Shown in pieces: positions 36,131 to 47,461 of a DNA stretch of 64,000 bases (position 1 is the first letter of the stretch; each line of letters begins with the position of its first letter). The DNA comes from Legionella sp. GTDB lineage: Bacteria > Pseudomonadota > Gammaproteobacteria > Legionellales > Legionellaceae. A model generated the notes under the pieces. That model did not search any database, was not told the DNA's origin, and worked only from the letters and a program-made list of their open reading frames with translations. Location of the stretch: positions 186,001-250,000 of the forward strand of contig PEQK01000020.1 of assembly GCA_002786165.1 (NCBI GenBank), read 5' to 3'. The position numbers and the translations under genes were made by a program.

Positions 36131-37191
36131 AACTGGTGGAACGATATATTGCAAAAACAGTGTTTGCTTCGATTACTTTGGTGGTATTGATGTTGACCGG
36201 CTTGCAAGGCTTTATTTTATTTGTGAATCAGTTGGGGGATTTGGGTAAGGCGGATTATGGCATCTTACAAGCATTGTTGTTTGTGGGATTGGGCATGCCT
36301 TATCAGGTGTATTTATTTTTTCCTATGGCCAGTCTTTTGGGGTGCTTAGTAGGACTTGGAGTGATGGCCAATCACTCGGAGTTGGTGGTTTTGCGCTCGG
36401 CAGGAATGTCCATAGGACAAATTACAGGCGCAGTATTAAAAATGGCTGTGGTGTTTATTGTAGTGATGACTCTTTTGGGCGAAATGGTGTTGCCTAAAAT
36501 GGTATTATGGGCAAATACGTACAAAATGCATGCAATGAGTGGCGGGCAGACACTACAAACCACACGAGGGTTATGGCTCCATTCTAAAAATGATATCCTC
36601 ACCATCGAATCGATTATCTCTCCGACCCAACTCAGCAATATAGAGCAATTTCATTTTGATACCCAAGAGCGGTTAGTGTTTGTTCGCCACATTGCCCATG
36701 CGGAACAAAAAGAAGGGGCATGGTGGGCATTTGATAGCGATCAAACAGATTTATCGCTTACCAAAACCACGACCTCTCATATCCCAAAAATGTCTTGGGA
36801 TGTGGTGCTTGATCCTAGGGTGTTAAAAACATCGCATAATGAAGCAGATGAAATGACGTTTCTTGAATTGCATCAATTTTTAATTGCTCAGAAATTAACC
36901 CATCAAAATGTACGAAATTTTCAATTAGGCTACTGGCAGCGTTTGATGTTACCCATCACCACTGTAGTGATGATGTTATTGGCTATTCCTTTTGTATTTG
37001 GTCCGTTGCGGTCTTCTACGATGGGATCTAAATTGATGGTGGGTGCTGTGGTCGGATTTGGGTTTTATATTTTAAATCGATTTTGTGGTTCGTTGAGTCA
37101 AATTTATCAGTTTTCATCTATCCTGGCAGCCATTGGCCCTACGGCACTTTGCGCTGGATTAGGTGCTTATTTGATGCGCCGTGCACGCTAA
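36127..37191 (+). CDS. lptG: Lipopolysaccharide export permease LptG
   Basis: Partner permease of LptF in LPS export. ATG 36127 is set by the ATGA overlap with lptF; a longer in-frame opening exists only because it runs through lptF. The 354-residue product starts MKLVERYIAKTVFASI, has segments 10-35, 45-80 and 95-120, a jellyroll domain, and C-terminal LPITTVVMMLLAIPFVFGPL and GSKLMVGAVVGFGFYILNRF. Both permeases being intact suggests normal LPS export. A palindromic repeat follows the stop. Confidence 0.95.
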   Translation: MKLVERYIAKTVFASITLVVLMLTGLQGFILFVNQLGDLGKADYGILQALLFVGLGMPYQVYLFFPMASLLGCLVGLGVMANHSELVVLRSAGMSIGQITGAVLKMAVVFIVVMTLLGEMVLPKMVLWANTYKMHAMSGGQTLQTTRGLWLHSKNDILTIESIISPTQLSNIEQFHFDTQERLVFVRHIAHAEQKEGAWWAFDSDQTDLSLTKTTTSHIPKMSWDVVLDPRVLKTSHNEADEMTFLELHQFLIAQKLTHQNVRNFQLGYWQRLMLPITTVVMMLLAIPFVFGPLRSSTMGSKLMVGAVVGFGFYILNRFCGSLSQIYQFSSILAAIGPTALCAGLGAYLMRRAR

Positions 37192-37211
37192 TGGTATTGG
37201 TGTGATCCCAT

Positions 37212-37294
37212 CCCTGGATGACACTTCGTTGCATCAAGACTACTCGGTGATTAGGTCTTTTGTAGTCTTGATGTAGCAGAGCGAAATCAAGGGG
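37212..37294. repeat. Dispersed palindromic repeat, locus 6 (inverted pair with matched changes)
   Basis: Left arm CCCTGGATGACACTTCG to CATCAAGACTAC (37212-37243); right arm GTAGTCTTGATGTAGCAGAG to AATCAAGGGG (37262-37294). Both arms carry the same deviation from the family (AGACTAC and GTAGTCT instead of AGGCTAC and GTAGCCT), so pairing is kept. It lies between the convergent lptG and bepA-like genes. Confidence 0.87.
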
Positions 37295-38680
37295 TTATTC
37301 CTTCATCGTAATATCATCAATTCTCGCCGCAATTCGCGCGGTTAAGAGGTGATCTTTTGTCGCAAATGTTTTGGCGAGTTTTAATTTGCGTAATGCATCA
37401 TGATGCTCACCTTGGAGAATATGGCATTCTGCAAGGGTAAAATACGCGTAACCTAACATATGGTTAGCCGCTTGCGCACGTGCCAATTGATTGCATATTT
37501 GCAAATCAAATTTGAATTTACGATTGGCGGTTAAAAGAATAGAGGCCGCTTTTTGTGCTTGATTGGCTGCGATCAACGCTTTGCCATACTCAACTGTTAT
37601 CGCGTAACTGTCGGGAAAGTTAGCGTGTAATTCACTTAAAATATGAACGGCTTGTGCGTGTTCGGACAAGCCTTCCTGACAGTGCGCCATTGCGATGGCA
37701 TAGTAAAGATTATTGGGGGTTTTGGTCCACAATGGTTTGATTTTTTCCATTGCTTGCGCATATTGATTGGCTTGCATCAAGCGTAAGGCATACCCATATT
37801 GACAGGCTTCTTCAGATGTTTTTGAACTACAGTGGTGCCGATAATAGTCCAAAGATTGTTTGGGGTCGATGCCGATTTCATTGCGAACCAGTTCTTTGAA
37901 TAATAAATAATTATTTTGATCCGACGTTATTGTTTTACGTGTAATAGGGCAACGACTTTCTGCTTCTGCAATTCGTTCTTCGTCTAAAGGATGCGTGCGT
38001 AAAATGGCTGGGATATTTTCTGAATAGTGATAGCGAGAGTTTTGTTGCATTTTTTTGAAAAAGCCTACCATACCATTAGGATCAAACCCTGATTTGCCCA
38101 ACATATCGATACCAATGCTATCTGCTTCTTTTTCTCCAGATCGAACGTAATTGATATTGTCTTGGGCAAATCCAGATAAGGTGCCATATAATAACCCTGT
38201 TGATAAAACAGGATTGACCACACCTAATGCAATGGATGCCAGAAGACTTGCAAGCATTGGAACACGCATTTGTTTTTGATGTTCAATCATACGATATAAA
38301 TGATGTTGACGTACGTGAGCAATTTCATGCGCCATAACGCCAGCTAATTCTGATTCTGTTTCGGACTCTAAAATGAGTTGAGTATTGACGCCGATATGGC
38401 CGCCAGGGCCGGCAAACGCATTGATTTCGTTCGATTTGACAATAAAAAAGTGAGGTTGATTGAGATCACTATGTTCGGCCAAACGTTTGGCCACATGATT
38501 GATATAATCATTTGCCAGCGGGTCTCGTAAGACGGCTTCTGAATGATTGATTTCTTGGACAAATTCGCGCTCGAGCTGATCCAATTCAGCATTAGAATAG
38601 GCTGAAAACCCCTGTGTTATCGTAGGCAGAAACAATAAAAAGGCAAGCCATAAAAATGGGTTGCGCGACCTTGTTGTCAA
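37295..38680 (-). CDS. Periplasmic M48 metalloprotease with TPR domain, BepA-like
   Basis: Outer-membrane quality-control protease/chaperone; E. coli BepA (YfgC) handles LptD and BAM substrates. The 461-residue product has a signal peptide (FLWLAFLLFLPTITQGFS), the zinc motif HEIAH at 118-122 with the third ligand in GEKEADSIG, and TPR-like helical repeats in the C-terminal half (about 280-450). Length and order fit BepA (487). It is transcribed alone, convergent with lptG. Proximity to lptFG is suggestive of shared LPS-assembly function but they are on opposite strands. Confidence 0.9.
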   Translation of the reverse strand: MTTRSRNPFLWLAFLLFLPTITQGFSAYSNAELDQLEREFVQEINHSEAVLRDPLANDYINHVAKRLAEHSDLNQPHFFIVKSNEINAFAGPGGHIGVNTQLILESETESELAGVMAHEIAHVRQHHLYRMIEHQKQMRVPMLASLLASIALGVVNPVLSTGLLYGTLSGFAQDNINYVRSGEKEADSIGIDMLGKSGFDPNGMVGFFKKMQQNSRYHYSENIPAILRTHPLDEERIAEAESRCPITRKTITSDQNNYLLFKELVRNEIGIDPKQSLDYYRHHCSSKTSEEACQYGYALRLMQANQYAQAMEKIKPLWTKTPNNLYYAIAMAHCQEGLSEHAQAVHILSELHANFPDSYAITVEYGKALIAANQAQKAASILLTANRKFKFDLQICNQLARAQAANHMLGYAYFTLAECHILQGEHHDALRKLKLAKTFATKDHLLTARIAARIDDITMKE

Positions 38681-38892
38681 AGTATTCTCCTAATAGAACA
38701 CTTAAATCGTATACGTATTATCTTAAGAATCATAGCACACTCATTTATTTTATGCTGCGTAGGGTCGATGTCTTTAGAGCGGAACATAGAATCACTGAGT
38801 TTTTCTCACGATCAGAATGATCTATCGTGGACACGCCGTGGTAGGTAGAATTGAGAGCTCGGTATCTAGGCATGATGCGTCTGTCCTATTAT

Positions 38893-38921
38893 TTGTGGTA
38901 AATCGTTACATTTGTTATACT
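38893..38921 (+). promoter_or_regulatory. Promoter of the riboflavin operon
   Basis: TTGTGG (38893-38898) and TATACT (38916-38921) with a 17-base spacer, TG-type extended by TTGT, give a leader of about 20 bases before ATG 38950. A leader this short has no room for an FMN riboswitch, and none of the conserved RFN blocks is visible in the 250 bases upstream. Confidence 0.6.
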
Positions 38922-38949
38922 GGTCGGTCATTTGATGAGTGATCTTTCT

Positions 38950-40002
38950 ATGCACAAAGAGTATTTACTTTCTGCTTTGGCTCAAGCGAAACTGGGTCGT
39001 GGCATATGCGCCCCGAATCCTAGTGTAGGTGCGGTTGCTGTGCAGCAGGATCACGTCATCGCAAAAGCTTACCATAAGGGTGCTGGGTCGCCGCACGCCG
39101 AGCAAATTCTTCTAAAGCAGCTTCCTGCTGTAAGTCAAGATGTTACCTTATACGTCACATTAGAACCTTGCAACCATTGGGGCCGAACACCTCCTTGTAC
39201 AGAGGCTATCATTGCCCACGGGATTAAGCGCGTGGTCTATGCGTACAATGACCCTAATCCGTTGGTCAGCGAAAATCAAACCCCTCGTATTTTACGAGAG
39301 CATGGTGTGGAAGTTCTGCATTATCCTTTGCCAGAAATCGATGAGTTTTATAAAAGTTATCATTATTGGATGCAAACGAAAAAGCCTTGGGTGACGGTTA
39401 AAATAGCACAAACCTTAGATGGACAGATTGCTGGGAGGGATGGGGCGCGCATCTCTATATCCAATCAGGAGTGTGCTGAATTCACTCACATCCACCGTAA
39501 ACAAACCGATGTCATTTTAACCACTTCCCGTACATTGATACAGGATAACCCGCAATTGACAGTGCGATTAGAGAATACGGGTAGAGAAACTAAACCTCTG
39601 GCTGTATTAGATACCCATTTAAGCGTGCCGCATGAGGCTCAAGCTTTACAATTGGCCGCTCATGGTATGATTTATTATGATGGCTCTCATGAGGTGTCGC
39701 ATCGACATCTTAACTGTGCTTATTATCCTATGCCAGCCCCGCAACAACGATTAGATTTGACGGCAGTCCTTGGTCATTTAGGTGCCTTAGGGTATCATGA
39801 TGTCTGGGTAGAAGCCGGCAGTCAATTATTTACAGCGTTACATCAAGCCCATTTGGTCAATCGAACGCATATCTATATTGCCCCCAAAATTTTGAATGAA
39901 AAAGGGGTGTCTTTGTATTCGAATTTAAACCATTTTGACTCTGCTCACTCTTTGTCTTGGCAAGTCATGGGCGATAATGTCATTTTAACGATAGATTGGT
40001 AG
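38950..40002 (+). CDS. ribD: Bifunctional riboflavin deaminase/reductase RibD
   Basis: Second and third steps of riboflavin synthesis. The 350-residue product has an N-terminal deaminase with zinc motif (HAEQ at 49-52, PCNHWGRTPPC at 73-83) and a C-terminal reductase (PWVTVKIAQTLDGQIAG, VILTTSRTLIQDNPQLTVR). ATG 38950 gives MHKEYLLSALAQAKLGRG, aligning with E. coli RibD; ATG 38935 is an alternative. First gene of ribD-ribE-ribBA-ribH. Confidence 0.94.
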   Translation: MHKEYLLSALAQAKLGRGICAPNPSVGAVAVQQDHVIAKAYHKGAGSPHAEQILLKQLPAVSQDVTLYVTLEPCNHWGRTPPCTEAIIAHGIKRVVYAYNDPNPLVSENQTPRILREHGVEVLHYPLPEIDEFYKSYHYWMQTKKPWVTVKIAQTLDGQIAGRDGARISISNQECAEFTHIHRKQTDVILTTSRTLIQDNPQLTVRLENTGRETKPLAVLDTHLSVPHEAQALQLAAHGMIYYDGSHEVSHRHLNCAYYPMPAPQQRLDLTAVLGHLGALGYHDVWVEAGSQLFTALHQAHLVNRTHIYIAPKILNEKGVSLYSNLNHFDSAHSLSWQVMGDNVILTIDW

Positions 40003-40010
40003 GAGTTGCG

Positions 40011-40628
40011 ATGTTTACCGGATTGATTGAGCATTGTGGTCGAGTCATAGCAAATCAAAACTTGGGTGATGCTAACCGTTTAGAAATTCAGGCCGCTATC
40101 GAAGGCATTGCTCCTGGTGATAGCATTGCTATTCAAGGCGTTTGTTTGACTTTGGTGAACCAACCTTCTCCTCATTTGCTGTTTGATGTCTCGCCAGAAA
40201 CGCTAGAACGGACCACATTAGGATCGTTGGTCGCGGGCCAAAAAGTCAATATGGAACGTGCGATGCAAGCCACGAGCCGGTTTGGAGGTCATTATGTTTC
40301 AGGTCATGTCGATGGCAAAGTCTATTTGCAGGCACGTCACAGTGTAGGCGATTATATCGAAATGGTTATCGGAGGATTTGCAGACTGTGATATCCTCTAC
40401 CTCATCCCAAAAGGGAGTATTACTTTAGATGGTGTTAGTTTGACCATCAATGCTGTTGAGCATGATCATATTAAAGTTTTATTGGTGCCTCATACCATAC
40501 AACATACAACTTTAGATCAATTACAAATCGGTGATGCGTTGAATGTAGAGTTTGACTACGTGGCGCGGCTTATTTCGCATCAGGTTAAAAAAGAATTTGA
40601 AAGGTTAGGATATGACAAGTCCGTTTAG
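40011..40628 (+). CDS. ribE: Riboflavin synthase (alpha chain)
   Basis: Dismutes two lumazines into riboflavin. The 205-residue product starts MFTGLIEHCGRV and shows the internal duplication of the family: GDSIAIQGVCLTL with SPETLERTT in the first half, GSITLDGVSLTI and PHTIQHTT in the second. AGGAG lies six bases before ATG 40011. Its end overlaps ribBA by 17 bases. Confidence 0.95.
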   Translation: MFTGLIEHCGRVIANQNLGDANRLEIQAAIEGIAPGDSIAIQGVCLTLVNQPSPHLLFDVSPETLERTTLGSLVAGQKVNMERAMQATSRFGGHYVSGHVDGKVYLQARHSVGDYIEMVIGGFADCDILYLIPKGSITLDGVSLTINAVEHDHIKVLLVPHTIQHTTLDQLQIGDALNVEFDYVARLISHQVKKEFERLGYDKSV

Positions 40629-41835
40629 TACGATTGAAGCAGCGATTCAAGCCATTCAGGCCGGTCAGATGGTAATTTTGATCGATGATGAAGGGCGTGA
40701 AAATGAAGGTGATTTGGTGATTGCAGCGCAATATGCTACTGCGGAAAGCATTAATTTTATGTCAAGATTTGGTCGTGGACTTATATGTTTGCCTATGGCA
40801 GCTTCTATGATTGATCGCTTGGCGTTGCCGATGATGACTTCGTCCAATCGTTCCCCTTATGGTACAGCATTTACGATATCGATTGAGGCAGCAGAAGGGG
40901 TCAGCACGGGTATTTCGGCTGAAGATCGTGCTAAGACTATTCATGTTGCTATCGATCCAAACAGTGGTCCTCTGGATATTATTTCTCCTGGACATGTGTT
41001 TCCTCTGCGTGCACAGCCCAAAGGGGTGTTGAAAAGAGCGGGCCAAACGGAAGGTAGCGTGGATTTGATGCGCTTAGCTGGATTAACCGAAGCAGCAGTG
41101 ATTTGTGAAATCATCAATGAAGATGGCACCATGAGTCGTCGAGATGAGTTGATCGCTTTTTCCAAACAGCACCATATTTTGCTCGTATCCATTCATGATC
41201 TGATTGAATATCGCATGATACATGAGCGCTTGGTATCTGTAGTGGCATCGTCGCGCTTACCTTTGGAGAAGCATGGGGATTTTTCGATGATTCTATTTGA
41301 AAATGAACTGGATGATTGTGAGCATTTTGTATTAATGAAGCCCCCAGTGGATGATCACATGCCTCCTTTGGTGCGCATTCACTCGGAATGTCTAACGGGC
41401 GATATCTTTGGATCATGCAAATGTGATTGTGGCAAACAATTGGATCTGTCGTTGGCCTCTTTGGCTGCCCAAGGTGGGGTATTGATTTATCTGCGTCAAG
41501 AAGGCCGTGGTGTGGGATTAGCGAATAAATTGAAAGCATATTCTTTGCAGGACGAAGGATATGATACCGTAGAAGCCAATGAACATTTGGGTCTACCGAT
41601 AGATAATCGTAGTTATGCAATAGCATTTCAAATTTTAAAACATTTGGGTTTGGATACGATTCGTTTATTGACCAACAATCCGTTTAAAGTTGCAGCGATG
41701 GAACGTTATGGGATCACGGTGAGTGAGCGTATTCCTGTGTTGGTGGCGCCGAATGCTGAGAATCAACAATACCTCAGAACCAAACAATCCAAGCTAGGCC
41801 ATTATCTGGACATTCCTGATGGGAGTAAGCGATGA
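40612..41835 (+). CDS. ribBA: Bifunctional DHBP synthase/GTP cyclohydrolase II RibBA
   Basis: Makes both precursors of the pathway. Residues 1-200 are the RibB domain (DDEGRENEGDLVIAAQYAT, GISAEDRAKTI, PGHVFPLRA, EDGTMSRRDE). Residues 205-407 are the RibA domain with the zinc cysteines in DIFGSCKCDCGKQLDL, the catalytic region YLRQEGRGVGL and LGLDTIRLLTNNP. Both sets of catalytic residues appear intact, unlike the inactive RibA-like domains (RibBX) of several proteobacteria. It overlaps ribE and ribH. Confidence 0.95.
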   Translation: MTSPFSTIEAAIQAIQAGQMVILIDDEGRENEGDLVIAAQYATAESINFMSRFGRGLICLPMAASMIDRLALPMMTSSNRSPYGTAFTISIEAAEGVSTGISAEDRAKTIHVAIDPNSGPLDIISPGHVFPLRAQPKGVLKRAGQTEGSVDLMRLAGLTEAAVICEIINEDGTMSRRDELIAFSKQHHILLVSIHDLIEYRMIHERLVSVVASSRLPLEKHGDFSMILFENELDDCEHFVLMKPPVDDHMPPLVRIHSECLTGDIFGSCKCDCGKQLDLSLASLAAQGGVLIYLRQEGRGVGLANKLKAYSLQDEGYDTVEANEHLGLPIDNRSYAIAFQILKHLGLDTIRLLTNNPFKVAAMERYGITVSERIPVLVAPNAENQQYLRTKQSKLGHYLDIPDGSKR

Positions 41836-42317
41836 AAATGATTCAAGCCAAGATGGAACAACAAGCTGTAGATGCACCTATTGTATTGGTGGTATCTGAA
41901 TTTAACCGAGAAGTGACGCAAGCCTTACAAGAAGGCGCAGTGAGTCAATTACTAAAAAAAGGCATTTCAGAATCAAATATCATGGTGGTCACCGTGCCAG
42001 GTGCTGTGGAGATTCCTATGGTTGCCCAACGTTTGGCGTTGACAAAACGTTATAGTGCCATCATTGCTTTAGGCGCAGTGATTCGTGGGGAAACGACTCA
42101 TTATGATTATGTGTGCCAACAAGTCAGTCATGGCTGTCAAAAAATTTCATTGACCTATGATATTCCTGTGATTTTTGGTGTATTGACGACGGAATCAGAA
42201 GCACAAGCGTGGGATCGCGTGGGTGGGGAGTATGGACATAAAGGTGTAGATGCTGCCAATGCCGCTTTGGCAATGGTAGATATATTGCAACAATTAGACA
42301 CACAACAAACAGACTAA
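41832..42317 (+). CDS. ribH: 6,7-dimethyl-8-ribityllumazine synthase RibH
   Basis: Capsid-forming enzyme of the penultimate step. The 161-residue product has VVSEFNREVTQALQEGA, TVPGAVEIPMVAQ, ALGAVIRGETTHYDYVC and VIFGVLTTESEAQAWDR with the usual catalytic His region. ATGA overlap with ribBA; pyrG starts 15 bases after its stop, so CTP synthesis may be on the same transcript. nusB, the common follower of ribH, is not here. Confidence 0.95.
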   Translation: MKMIQAKMEQQAVDAPIVLVVSEFNREVTQALQEGAVSQLLKKGISESNIMVVTVPGAVEIPMVAQRLALTKRYSAIIALGAVIRGETTHYDYVCQQVSHGCQKISLTYDIPVIFGVLTTESEAQAWDRVGGEYGHKGVDAANAALAMVDILQQLDTQQTD

Positions 42318-44791
<2,474 letters not shown>

Positions 44792-44803
44792 CTTTCTTTT
44801 TGA

Positions 44804-44849
44804 GCCCCTCATCCGCCCTCCGGGCACCTTCTCCCCTTAGGGGAGAAGG
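44804..44849. repeat. Second palindromic element (CCCCTCATCCGCCCTCCGGG type)
   Basis: Two hairpins in tandem: GCCC-TCC-GGGC (44815-44825 region) and a 10-bp stem CCTTCTCCCC/GGGGAGAAGG with a TTA loop (44827-44849). This CCTCATCCGCCC-x-GGGC-ACCTTCTCCCC design resembles extragenic elements found in many proteobacteria. It is unrelated to the TAGCCTTGATG family and occurs once in the window, between kdsA and ccmA, where it can act as a terminator or mRNA end. Confidence 0.7.
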
Positions 44850-44885
44850 GATCCAAGTCACTTTTACTTATCCATCAGGTCATTC

Positions 44886-45512
44886 ATGATGCTTTCTGTT
44901 CACCAATTAAGTTTTGATTATCCTGCACAGACTTTATCTAAACGAACCACACCTTTGTTGCACCAGGTTTCTTGGGCGCTAGCGTCAGGTCAGATGTTAC
45001 ATATTCGTGGTGCCAATGGCTCTGGAAAAACCACTTTATTGAAATTATTAGCGGGACTATTTCGGCCAGATGAGGGTCATATTACCTATGATGCTCAAGA
45101 TATTTGGTCTGATTTGTCCTCTTATCAACAAAACATCAGGTATCTCGGTCATAAAAATGGTTTGAGCCCTGCGTTGACCCCGATAGAACACGGTCAATTA
45201 GATATCTGTGCGTTGCCAGCACAATCCATTTTGGACGCTTTACTACACCAATTGTCTTTATGGGAGGTCAGAGCGTTGCCCTGCCATCTTTTATCGGCGG
45301 GACAAAAACGACGCGTGGCGTTGCTACGATTACGCATGTCTTCAGCAAAGCTTTGGTTATTGGATGAACCGTTGGTTGCGTTGGATGAGGCGGGGATACA
45401 AGTATTGATGTCTTTTTTACAAGAACATATCGCATCTGGGGGGCAAGTGGTCTATACCTCCCATCACCCTTTGCCCTGGATCAGTGCTATGCATCAGGAT
45501 TACTTGTTATGA
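44886..45512 (+). CDS. ccmA: Heme exporter ATP-binding protein CcmA
   Basis: ATPase of the CcmABCD complex that releases holo-CcmE during c-type cytochrome maturation (System I). The 208-residue ABC protein has Walker A GANGSGKTTLLKLL, signature LSAGQKRRVALLRL and Walker B LWLLDEPLVALDEAG. Start at 44886 or the next codon 44889. It overlaps ccmB by four bases. Confidence 0.94.
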   Translation: MMLSVHQLSFDYPAQTLSKRTTPLLHQVSWALASGQMLHIRGANGSGKTTLLKLLAGLFRPDEGHITYDAQDIWSDLSSYQQNIRYLGHKNGLSPALTPIEHGQLDICALPAQSILDALLHQLSLWEVRALPCHLLSAGQKRRVALLRLRMSSAKLWLLDEPLVALDEAGIQVLMSFLQEHIASGGQVVYTSHHPLPWISAMHQDYLL

Positions 45513-46186
45513 TGTCCTTATCTAAATTGATGTATCAACAAATACAGCGCGAATGGCGCGTGCAGATGCGTCAAAAAAAATCTTGGGCCAATTCGCTCGT
45601 TTTTTTTAGCATGATCATGATTTTTTTCCCATTGACCTTACCTTCTGATCCGCAATTGCAACGTATTATTGCCCCTGGTGTGGTATGGGTGGCGGTCCTA
45701 TTGTCGAGTTTGTTGTCCGCGGAACGTTTGTTTCAATCAGATTATGATGAAGGGGTGATTGAATTGTGGTTGGTGTCCGGCCAACCTGTCAGTGCGTTGG
45801 TGTTGGCCAAAGTTACACTGCATTGGGTTTTAACCTTGATACCCCTGATAGGTGTGAGCCCTATCATTGCGCTATTATTTGGTTTAGATGGGTATGCTAT
45901 CTTTGTCCTGGTGATGAGTTTGATCTGCGGCACACCCGCTATTATGTTCCTTAGTGCATTGGCCGCAGCATTTGGGACTGCTTTACGGCAAAAAGGGGTG
46001 ATCATGGGATTGATTTTACTCCCATTGACGATTCCTATCATGATTTTAGGATCAGCAACCACCACAGCAGCTGTGTCAGGATTGCCTGTTAGTGGTTACT
46101 TGGCATGGTCACTCGTTTTATCCTGCTGTGCAGTCGCTGCCTTGCCGTTCGCTATTGCTGGGGTGATTAGGGCAAACATGGGTTGA
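45509..46186 (+). CDS. ccmB: Heme exporter membrane protein CcmB
   Basis: Membrane subunit of CcmABCD with six predicted segments over 225 residues; QIQREWRVQMRQKKSWANSL at the N-terminus and FFPLTLPSDPQLQRIIAPGV are CcmB hallmarks. Two eight-base homopolymers occur early (A at about 45576, T at about 45599) but the frame is intact. Downstream, the ccm operon is interrupted by three unrelated genes before ccmC. Confidence 0.94.
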   Translation: MMSLSKLMYQQIQREWRVQMRQKKSWANSLVFFSMIMIFFPLTLPSDPQLQRIIAPGVVWVAVLLSSLLSAERLFQSDYDEGVIELWLVSGQPVSALVLAKVTLHWVLTLIPLIGVSPIIALLFGLDGYAIFVLVMSLICGTPAIMFLSALAAAFGTALRQKGVIMGLILLPLTIPIMILGSATTTAAVSGLPVSGYLAWSLVLSCCAVAALPFAIAGVIRANMG

Positions 46187-46247
46187 TGATGGTGTTAATT
46201 TAGGATCATAATTCGACTTCTGTGCTTGTCAAGGGAGTTGCTAGAGT

Positions 46248-46613
46248 ATGATGAGCATACGAACATTTATTTGTGGATTACTATCAATCTTACCCTTCAT
46301 AAGTTACGGCGGATTATATAAAACGACAGTCCATAGCCGCGCAAATTGTTTGAATAATGAGTCTATAACATGGTGGAATGGGTATCCATACATGTGGAGA
46401 GTAGTTAGTATACATAAGCATATACCAACAAACCAAATGCGTAAAATTGATACAGTTTTTGAATACAAAGACCGAGTTGCGGCGATTCATTGGGGGGAAG
46501 GTGTACATGGAGGGTTTGAAGTTTGGGGTTATCATTATTTAGCCAATGGTTATAAGACCATTCCTTTTGATACAACTCATGCTGTAGGTTGTAGCCTTAT
46601 TGAAGGTTGGTAA
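46248..46613 (+). CDS. Small secreted protein, unknown function (inside ccm locus)
   Basis: A 121-residue product with a signal peptide (TFICGLLSILPFISYG) and a mature part rich in Trp, Tyr and His: SRANCLNNESITWWNGYPYM, then EYKDRVAAIHWGEGVHGG and a C-terminal TTHAVGCSLIEGW. Two mature cysteines (in RANCLNN and VGCSL) bracket the domain and could be bonded. I do not recognise a family. It starts 62 bases after ccmB, behind AAGGGAG, and is followed within 30 bases by another secreted unknown. Confidence 0.6.
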   Translation: MMSIRTFICGLLSILPFISYGGLYKTTVHSRANCLNNESITWWNGYPYMWRVVSIHKHIPTNQMRKIDTVFEYKDRVAAIHWGEGVHGGFEVWGYHYLANGYKTIPFDTTHAVGCSLIEGW

Positions 46614-46639
46614 GTTTAATCATTTTAGGTGAGATATTT

Positions 46640-47449
46640 ATGAAAACAAAACTAGGGATACTCTTTTTAATAGGTTTGATTGGATTGTCTGAAGCTTGGC
46701 CGTTGGATAGTTATCATAAAAGTGATGAACAAAGACGTATGGGTATGTTATCTGAATTAGGGTTGCCTTTACCTGGTTCAGGCATTAAATTAATGCCTAG
46801 AGCTATGTTAGGATTATCAAAAGAACAATTAGAATCACAGGCGCAAGCCGTAGAAGAAATGAAAACTTTGGGATATACCATTGAAAATACCGATTATCCA
46901 AAAGAATTGCTTAATATGCATCGTGAAGTAAAAACCCAACGCAAACTATATGCAGCTAACCTACAGGAGCCTGCCAGCACTCATCTTAGATATAATATAA
47001 AAGATTTGAAATTAGCGTTTAAATTTGAAGGTGTTCAGCAAAACCAACAATCCGCTTCTTCGAGACGTCTTTTGGGTTCTAGAGAAATTACGCTCATCGG
47101 AGTGGTACCTCAAGGTAGCTTTCATCCAGAAAAAGGAGGTTGGTCTGGAGTCGCGCAATTTTTTGATGTAAAAAAAATAGGTAGTTGTTCTTACGGCGTT
47201 ATGAATGTTAAAGCATCGCATACTGCGGCAGAATTAGCGCAAGAAGATGTGACTTATACTGTGAATAACAAAGCAACCATCATAAGCGTGCAAGGTAGCC
47301 CAAATTCAGGATTTATCTATAAAGTAGAATGGTTTGACTTGGAGAATTTTCATGAGCTTGACTGTGCTAATATGACCTATTCGCCGAAGATAAAAAAATT
47401 AGTGATTGCTCTGGCTAAAGATCTTGATGGCTTCAATGTGACATCTTAA
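46640..47449 (+). CDS. Secreted protein, unknown function (inside ccm locus)
   Basis: A 269-residue product with a Sec signal peptide (KLGILFLIGLIGLSEAWP). AGGTGAG lies seven bases before ATG 46640, which decides this start over longer openings. The mature protein has a helical, charged N-part (LSKEQLESQAQAVEEMKTLG) and a beta-rich C-part (SREITLIGVVPQGSFHPEKG, CSYGVMNVKASHT, GFIYKVEWFDLENFHELDC) with two cysteines. No enzyme motif is seen. It follows the previous secreted unknown closely, suggesting the two work together in the envelope or outside the cell. Confidence 0.6.
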   Translation: MKTKLGILFLIGLIGLSEAWPLDSYHKSDEQRRMGMLSELGLPLPGSGIKLMPRAMLGLSKEQLESQAQAVEEMKTLGYTIENTDYPKELLNMHREVKTQRKLYAANLQEPASTHLRYNIKDLKLAFKFEGVQQNQQSASSRRLLGSREITLIGVVPQGSFHPEKGGWSGVAQFFDVKKIGSCSYGVMNVKASHTAAELAQEDVTYTVNNKATIISVQGSPNSGFIYKVEWFDLENFHELDCANMTYSPKIKKLVIALAKDLDGFNVTS

Positions 47450-47461
47450 TTAAGGTAAGAT

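Noticed and set aside
38681-38949. FMN riboswitch ahead of ribD
   Set aside because: None of the conserved RFN blocks is visible and a good promoter leaves a leader of only about 20 bases.
41114-41626. Minus-strand open frame of 170 codons
   Set aside because: It is antisense to ribBA, has no ribosome binding site and its composition follows the codon use of the opposite strand.
45570-45612. Poly-A and poly-T runs in ccmB as a phase-variable or frameshifted site
   Set aside because: The reading frame is complete and of normal length, and the runs of eight encode ordinary Lys and Phe codons.
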